Below, in pieces: positions 57,997 through 64,000 of a DNA stretch of 64,000 nt. Source of the stretch: Microbacterium sp. Root61 (GTDB lineage Bacteria; Actinomycetota; Actinomycetes; Actinomycetales; Microbacteriaceae); contig NZ_LMGU01000001.1 in the NCBI RefSeq assembly GCF_001427525.1, positions 2,919,712-2,983,711 of the forward strand. The letters are read 5' to 3'. Below the pieces are notes generated by a model, which searched no databases, was not told the origin of the DNA, and saw only the letters and a list, made by a program, of their open reading frames with translations. The number at the start of each line of letters is the position of its first letter. Position 1 is the stretch's first letter. A program made the translations under genes and the position numbers.

Positions 57997-59240
57997 GTGA
58001 GGGCAGACTCGACAGCGCTGTCGCCGCGACCGGATATCAGCGCGAGTGGTTCCAGAGCCTGCGTGCGACGACGACGGAGACACCGATCGCTTTCGTGAAC
58101 GCCGACGCTCCGCACGAAGTTCTGCGCGCGATGGGAATCCCGTACGTGGTCAACCAGTGGTGGGCATCGGTGATCGCGGCCAAGCGGAAAGGCCCGGCGA
58201 GCCTGGCTCGTCTTGTCGAGCTCGGTCTGCCGGATGACAGTCGCCAGTACGACGCGCTCGCCTTGGGCGCGCAGGACCTTCCGGTCGCCGACGCTCCGTG
58301 GGGTGGGCTGCCCGAACCCGCCTTCGCGATCGCCGAACGCGGAGGTGATGTCACCCACAAGATCTTCGAGCTGTGGGGCCATCGAGCAGAGACGGAAACA
58401 TACCTCCTCTCCCGAACAGGGGCGGATCCCGCACCGGAGGGATGGTGGGAGAACGTCGATCACGGGTGGGAGGAGGTGTTCGGCAGCGATCGGATCGACC
58501 TCCTCGCCGCCGAGATCCACGACCTCATCGGCTGGTTGGAAGAGCGGACGGGACGAGTTCTCGACCATGATCGGCTCGCCGAGATCATGGCACTGGCCAA
58601 CGAACAGGCGCAGTGGAACCGTCGGACGCGCGACATGCTGGCGCTCGCTCGCCCGACGCCCATCGCGGTGACCGACTCGATCCCGAGCGTCATGGTGCCC
58701 CAATGGCACCGCGGCACGACGTGGGCGGTGTCGGCGGCGAAGCGTCTGCACGACGAGGTTGCCGCACGGATCGAACACGGCGACGCGGTGTGCCACGGCG
58801 AGCGTCGCCGACTCATGTGGATCGGGCGGGGACTCTGGTCCGATCTCGAGATGTATCGGTCGTTCCAGGAGGAGTTCGGTGCGGTCTTCGTCTGGTCGAT
58901 GTACCTGGCCATCGCCGCAGACGGCTATGCCCGCCATGGCGAGGATCCCGTTCGGGCGCTGGCTGCTCGATTCGTCGGCCTCACGGACCTGCTGTACGTG
59001 CCCCCGAGTTCGTCGAGCTGGTATCTGAAGGAAGCGCTCGCGCACGGCGTCGACGGCGTCGTGCACCTCGTCGCCGACGACACTCCCGGTGCATCCTTCA
59101 TCAGTGCCGCCCTGGAGGAACACGGTATTCCGGTCCTGGAGATCAGGGCGAACAACGCCGATTCGCGGTCGACGGAGAACGCGCGCGTATCCGAGCGCAT
59201 CGCGGAGTTCTTGCGCACCCGCGTACCTGTTCGCGGCTGA
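57993..59240 (+). CDS. 2-hydroxyacyl-CoA dehydratase-like subunit with a single Cys
   Basis: A 415-residue partner subunit with the HgdA/FldB-type architecture (NADAPHEVLRAMGIPYVVNQ resembles the N-terminal substrate region, and VDGVVHLVADDTPGASF the third-ligand region). Its only cysteine is in AVCHGE, so it lacks the three-Cys set that holds the [4Fe-4S] cluster in dehydratases and reductases. No ATP-dependent activator (HgdC/FldI) gene is near. Start ATG 57993 overlaps the previous stop (ATGA). Presumably forms a heterodimer with the preceding protein. Confidence 0.75.
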   Translation: MSEGRLDSAVAATGYQREWFQSLRATTTETPIAFVNADAPHEVLRAMGIPYVVNQWWASVIAAKRKGPASLARLVELGLPDDSRQYDALALGAQDLPVADAPWGGLPEPAFAIAERGGDVTHKIFELWGHRAETETYLLSRTGADPAPEGWWENVDHGWEEVFGSDRIDLLAAEIHDLIGWLEERTGRVLDHDRLAEIMALANEQAQWNRRTRDMLALARPTPIAVTDSIPSVMVPQWHRGTTWAVSAAKRLHDEVAARIEHGDAVCHGERRRLMWIGRGLWSDLEMYRSFQEEFGAVFVWSMYLAIAADGYARHGEDPVRALAARFVGLTDLLYVPPSSSSWYLKEALAHGVDGVVHLVADDTPGASFISAALEEHGIPVLEIRANNADSRSTENARVSERIAEFLRTRVPVRG

Positions 59241-59243
59241 GTC

Positions 59244-60434
59244 GTGCGGGGCTTCGACGCGCTGCAGCCGTTCCGCAATCCGCGGTTCTCGCTGTACTTC
59301 GCGGGTCAAGTCGTCTCCAATACCGGCACCTGGTTCCAGAACCTCGCGCTCTCCTTGGTCGTCCTCGAACTGACCGGGAGTGCACAGGCGCTGAGCGCGG
59401 TCACGATCGCGCAGTTCACGCCGCTGCTGCTGCTCGGCATCCCCGCGGGACGGCTTGCCGACCGCATCCGTCCTCGGACGATCCTGCTGGTGACGTCCGC
59501 CCTATCAGCGCTGGTGGGGGTGGGCCTCGCGGTCGTCATCGGTATGTCGCAGGTACCGGACCTTCGCGTCGTCTACGCGCTGGTGTTCGTGCTGGGGTGC
59601 ATCAACACGTTCGACCGTGTCGCCGCGCAGGCGATCATCTTCGAAATCGTCGGCGCCGCCACGCTCACCCGCTCCGTCTCGATCTCGACCATCGCGCTCG
59701 CCGCCGCGCGTTCGATCGGGCCAGGTCTGGCCGGTATCGCCTTCGCGGCGCTGGGCGCCGGGTGGTGCATGGTCATCAACGCGGGCTCCTACGTCGTCGT
59801 GTTCGTCGCGATCGCCCTGATCAGACCCTCTCGGCTGCATCCGCGGCCCCGTGTGGATCGAGCGCCAGGGGTCGCGCCTGTCGCACTGCTGCAGAACCGC
59901 TCATTCGTCACGATCCTCGTCGTCACGATCGTCATCGCGCTGCTCTCGCTCAATCTGATGCTGGTGATCACCTCGACCGTGTCGCTCACTTTCGAAGGGG
60001 ATGCACTCCAGGTCGGCGCTGCGCACGCACTGAACGCCGTGGGAGCGATCGTGGGAGGGGTGCTGGCCGCCGTGCCATCGTGGGTGTCGGTGCGTTCGCT
60101 CATCCTCGGTTGCGCCGGCCTCGGCGCGGCGCTGCTCGCGAACGCGGCGTCGATGAATCTCACCGTCTTCCTCGTGCTGGCACCGCTCCTGGGTCTCGGG
60201 GTCGGCTATTACCACGGCGTGCTCCAGGCGGCGGCGCAGGCAAGCGTGCCTCCCGCGCAGCTCGGGCGCGCGATGTCGTTCGTGACGCTGGGAAGCTATG
60301 GGATGGCGCCGCTCGGCGCTCTGCTGATGGGATGGGTCATCGACGCCAGTTCGGGCCCGGTCGCGCTGCTGATCGGAGGCGTCGCCGCCGTGGGATGCTC
60401 CGTGTTCGTGTGGTCTCGCACCCGCGGAGGGTGA
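59244..60434 (+). CDS. MFS transporter (EntS/DHA3-like), last gene of ABC/CoA operon
   Basis: Major facilitator of 396 residues, about twelve helices: NPRFSLYFAGQVVSNTGTWFQ opens the first helix and AGRLADRIRPR is motif A. GTG 59244 lies 4 bp after the dehydratase-like stop, so it belongs to the operon. Probably exports a product or toxic intermediate of the pathway; direction is inferred from family. Confidence 0.88.
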   Translation: MRGFDALQPFRNPRFSLYFAGQVVSNTGTWFQNLALSLVVLELTGSAQALSAVTIAQFTPLLLLGIPAGRLADRIRPRTILLVTSALSALVGVGLAVVIGMSQVPDLRVVYALVFVLGCINTFDRVAAQAIIFEIVGAATLTRSVSISTIALAAARSIGPGLAGIAFAALGAGWCMVINAGSYVVVFVAIALIRPSRLHPRPRVDRAPGVAPVALLQNRSFVTILVVTIVIALLSLNLMLVITSTVSLTFEGDALQVGAAHALNAVGAIVGGVLAAVPSWVSVRSLILGCAGLGAALLANAASMNLTVFLVLAPLLGLGVGYYHGVLQAAAQASVPPAQLGRAMSFVTLGSYGMAPLGALLMGWVIDASSGPVALLIGGVAAVGCSVFVWSRTRGG

Positions 60435-60459
60435 GGCTGGGACCGATCGCGTGCTGCGG

Positions 60460-60996
60460 TCAGGACGTGCGTCGTCCACCGGGCCGTTCGGGGCGGCGGC
60501 GTCTGGCCACCGCCTCGGCCTCGGCGTTCTTGTCGCCGAAATAGCCGCCCGCGAGCACGGCGGCAGCGCGCTCCAGGATCTCCGGCAAAGAGTCCCCGAG
60601 CCCTTCGCCGAGTTCAGCCGAGAGTCGATCCTCCCGTTCCCGGAGCTCGGCCGTGCACGCCTCCAGTTCGGCCCATCCCATCTCGCTCAGCATGACGAGG
60701 CGGACCCGGCGGTTGGTGGGATGCTCGACCTTCTCGATGTACCCCGCGGCAAGCAGTTCTTCGGAGATCACGTGCGCGGCCTGCGAGCTGACGAACGTGC
60801 GTCGAGCGACCTGCGCATTGGACAGAGGCACGCCTTCGCCGAGCACCTGCAGGATCAGCAGCTGCGGCTGGGTGATTCCTCGTGCGAGGGCGGAGTTCTC
60901 TGCGGCCCTGTTGAGTGCGCGAGACAGTCGGTAAGCGGTGTAGTTGAGCCGCTCCGTTGCAGGGGTGCCCCGCGGGTCTTGTCGGACGTCGTCCAC
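60460..60996 (-). CDS. MarR family transcriptional regulator
   Basis: Winged-helix regulator of 178 residues: ITQPQLLILQVL, SNAQVARRTFVSSQAAHVISEELLAAG and wing EHPTNRRVRLVML. The C-terminal tail is Arg-rich. TACAGT lies exactly 7 nt before GTG 60996 (leaderless), preferred over GTG 61005. It is convergent with the ABC/CoA operon and could control it; the operator at 51865 is unproven as its target. A 12-bp palindrome just upstream suggests autoregulation. Confidence 0.86.
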   Translation of the reverse strand: MDDVRQDPRGTPATERLNYTAYRLSRALNRAAENSALARGITQPQLLILQVLGEGVPLSNAQVARRTFVSSQAAHVISEELLAAGYIEKVEHPTNRRVRLVMLSEMGWAELEACTAELREREDRLSAELGEGLGDSLPEILERAAAVLAGGYFGDKNAEAEAVARRRRPERPGGRRTS

Positions 60997-61011
60997 ATCA
61001 TTCACTGTAGT

Positions 61012-61023
61012 TCGCGATCGCGA
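61012..61023. promoter_or_regulatory. 12-bp palindrome TCGCGATCGCGA upstream of marR-like gene
   Basis: Perfect palindrome in the -35/-10 spacer of the MarR gene (-10 TACAGT, 61004-61009). Likely autoregulatory site. Confidence 0.5.
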
Positions 61024-61049
61024 CTCGACACGTCCCGAACGCCGACAGA

Positions 61050-61631
61050 CTAGGAGTCGAGCCGGTCGACGAGGCTGAGGCCGCGCTTGGCCCACTCGAT
61101 CTCGACATGCGCGCGGGCCACGAGGCCCTCGTACGCGAAGCGCTTGTAGGCGATCGTCCGCTCGACCTGGTCGGGCGCGGTCGCGTTGAGGCGGCGCACG
61201 AGCATCGGGTTGCTGAGCTTCTCGATGTGCGTGAGCTCACCCTCCCACTGCGCGAGCTCGCCCTCCCACTGCGCGATGTGTGCGCGCAGGAAAGCGCGGG
61301 CGGCTTCCGGAGTGGTGTTCTCGAGGTAGGCGGCCCGAAGGTGGGCGGGGTCGCGCACGCGCTGGTAGTCCAGCGGCGACTCCATCCAGTCGAGGTAGGC
61401 CTTATCCCCGGCATCCGTCACGTGGTAGAGCCGCCGCGTGCCGCGTTCGCCGCGCGCCTGCTCTTCGCCGTTGATGAGTCCGAGCGACTCCATCTTGCGA
61501 AGCTCCGGGTAGATCTGCGAGTCCGGGGCGTGCCACACGTGCCCGACCGACTGGGTGAACTGCTTCTGCAGGTCATAGCCGGACTGCGGGCCGACCCGCA
61601 GGAGGGCGAGCAGCGCGTATCGCAGACTCAT
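61050..61631 (-). CDS. PadR family transcriptional regulator
   Basis: A 193-residue PadR-s2 type repressor: winged helix at about 1-80 (LRYALLALLRVGPQSGYDLQKQF, DSQIYPELRKMESLGL) and an alpha-helical C-terminal dimerisation arm. Inside that arm a 7-residue unit AQWEGEL is duplicated by a 21-bp tandem repeat. AAGGAG precedes ATG 61631. It follows the LigM-like gene by 82 bp past a terminator. PadR regulators often sense phenolic acids, which fits the demethylase context. Confidence 0.9.
   Translation of the reverse strand: MSLRYALLALLRVGPQSGYDLQKQFTQSVGHVWHAPDSQIYPELRKMESLGLINGEEQARGERGTRRLYHVTDAGDKAYLDWMESPLDYQRVRDPAHLRAAYLENTTPEAARAFLRAHIAQWEGELAQWEGELTHIEKLSNPMLVRRLNATAPDQVERTIAYKRFAYEGLVARAHVEIEWAKRGLSLVDRLDS
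61234..61275 (-). repeat. In-frame 21-bp tandem duplication in padR-like gene
   Basis: Units 61234-61254 and 61255-61275 are identical except one A/G. It lengthens the helical dimerisation arm by two turns. Confidence 0.85.
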
Positions 61632-61663
61632 GCCGGACTCCTTCCGTCCTGGAGAAATGGTGC

Positions 61664-61696
61664 GAGGGGGCCCGGGGTGAAACCCCGAACCCCCTC
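61664..61696 (-). terminator. Terminator after the LigM-like gene
   Basis: Nested hairpin: GAGGGGG/CCCCCTC outer and CGGGGT/ACCCCG inner arms with loop GAA, 18 bp past the stop. Confidence 0.7.
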
Positions 61697-61713
61697 GAGC
61701 CTAGGGGTGCCGA

Positions 61714-63183
<1,470 letters not shown>

Positions 63184-64000
63184 CTAGAAGACGATGGTGT
63201 GGTTGCCGTGGCGGATGACGCGGTCTTGGGCGTGCCATTGCACGGCGCGGGACAGGACGGCGCGTTCGACGTAGGCGCCGCGGGCGTCCTGCTCGATGAT
63301 CGGGCCTTCGTCCAGGTCTTTGGTGACGTAGTGGGAGGTGGCGCCGATGAGTTTCACGCCGCGGTCTTTGGCTTTGCGGTAGGGGGCGGCGCCGATGAAC
63401 GCGGGCAGGAAGGAGTGGTGGATGTTGATCACCGGGACGCCCACGTTGTCGAGGAAGTCTTCGGAGATGATCTGCATGTACCGGGCCAGCACCACGAAGT
63501 CGGTGTTGCCGGTCAGCAGTTCCAGGATCTTCGCTTCGGCGGCGGTCTTGTCGGGGCCTTGGGAGGGGACGTGGAAGAACGGGATCCCGAACGAGCGGAC
63601 ATCCTCGGCGACGTTGGTGTGGTTGGAGATGACCATCGGGATCGTGACGGGGAGTTCGCCGCGGCGGTGCCGCCACAGCAGCTCCAACAAGCAGTGGTCG
63701 CTGGTGGAGGCGAGGATCGCCATCCGCTTCGGCACCGACTGATCCGTCAACGTCCATTCCAGCCCGAGCGCGGTGATGGTCGCGGTCAGGTCGGCTTCGA
63801 TATCGGGGAGTGCGGCGGTCAGGTCGGGGCGGTGGAACACGACGCGTTGGAAGAACGCGCCCCCGTTCGCGTCATCGGAGTACTGATCCAACGACACGAT
63901 GTTCCCGGAGTTGCGGGTGATCAGGGCGGTGACGGCCGCGACGATCCCGGGCTGATCCGGGCCATGCACGATCAGACACGCATGGTCACGCAGGGCCTCG
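63184..64000 (-). CDS. purU: Formyltetrahydrofolate deformylase, 5' end cut by window
   Basis: Hydrolyses 10-formyl-H4-folate to formate and H4-folate. An N-terminal ACT domain (IVHGPDQPGIVAAV onwards) precedes the formyltransferase-like catalytic domain with VISNH, HNPxVxxHxxFLP-type INIHHSFLPAFIGA (catalytic His) and the VTKDLDEGPIIEQD Asp motif. The frame is open to the window edge, so the first codons are missing. Co-directional with and 60 bp upstream of the LigM-like gene; it would recycle folate carrying methyl-derived carbon. Confidence 0.93.
   Translation of the reverse strand, partial: EALRDHACLIVHGPDQPGIVAAVTALITRNSGNIVSLDQYSDDANGGAFFQRVVFHRPDLTAALPDIEADLTATITALGLEWTLTDQSVPKRMAILASTSDHCLLELLWRHRRGELPVTIPMVISNHTNVAEDVRSFGIPFFHVPSQGPDKTAAEAKILELLTGNTDFVVLARYMQIISEDFLDNVGVPVINIHHSFLPAFIGAAPYRKAKDRGVKLIGATSHYVTKDLDEGPIIEQDARGAYVERAVLSRAVQWHAQDRVIRHGNHTIVF

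Overview
The window is high-GC DNA from an actinobacterium, most likely Microbacteriaceae and plausibly Microbacterium. Signs of this are the GC-rich third codon positions, frequent GTG starts, many leaderless promoters (TANNNT 6-7 nt before the start codon), an HspR-type HAIR box before an N-domain-less clpB, and constant use of the words GGATGC/GCATCC. The assignment is from sequence style only. Genes are tightly packed and no intergenic stretch exceeds 300 bp. I saw no rRNA, tRNA, CRISPR array, insertion sequence or prophage.

Layout. 1-9.5 kb: a glycosyltransferase, a GlxA-type regulator, a SulP transporter, HAIR-controlled clpB, a UbiA-type prenyltransferase, and an AraC/VOC pair. 8.4-11.3 kb: a minus-strand operon of type III polyketide synthase, methyltransferase and FAD monooxygenase which, with the nearby UbiA gene, resembles alkylresorcinol/prenylated hydroquinone clusters. 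11.4-24.8 kb: an MFS exporter/ArsR pair, rraA, VOC proteins, an ABC-2 exporter, an FMN reductase, a NarL-type two-component system, two HxlR regulators with their targets, xth/pyrE, and YdeI with a 34-residue membrane peptide.

24.9-40.6 kb is a catabolic block: carotenoid-oxygenase-family dioxygenase and PaaN aldehyde dehydrogenase, PaaI thioesterase, AMP-ligase, APH-like kinase, acyl-CoA dehydrogenase, SDR, nitronate monooxygenase, two thiolases and a second AMP-ligase. Two unusual regulators, each a duplicated HxlR domain plus a Cys/His ribbon, sit in it. Conserved promoter motifs link separate transcripts. The likely role is oxidation of an aromatic or terpenoid side chain through CoA thioesters; the substrate is not identifiable.

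40.6-50.6 kb: a HAD phosphatase, an SDR, a methionine aminopeptidase/XRE pair, a DtxR-type regulator with mntH (two perfect palindromes at its promoter), a TrmH methyltransferase, a lipoprotein, a MATE exporter and an M13 peptidase.

50.7-60.4 kb is the most novel part: a beta-lactamase-fold protein lacking its catalytic Ser and Lys, followed by a translationally coupled operon of a polar-amino-acid-type ABC importer, CapA-like metallophosphatase, class III CoA-transferase, two 2-hydroxyacyl-CoA dehydratase/benzoyl-CoA-reductase-like subunits that appear to lack the usual FeS cysteines, and an MFS exporter. It looks like an import, CoA-activation and transformation pathway with unknown chemistry. 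60.4-64 kb: MarR and PadR regulators, a LigM-like tetrahydrofolate-dependent demethylase, and a 5'-truncated purU, which link aromatic demethylation to one-carbon metabolism.
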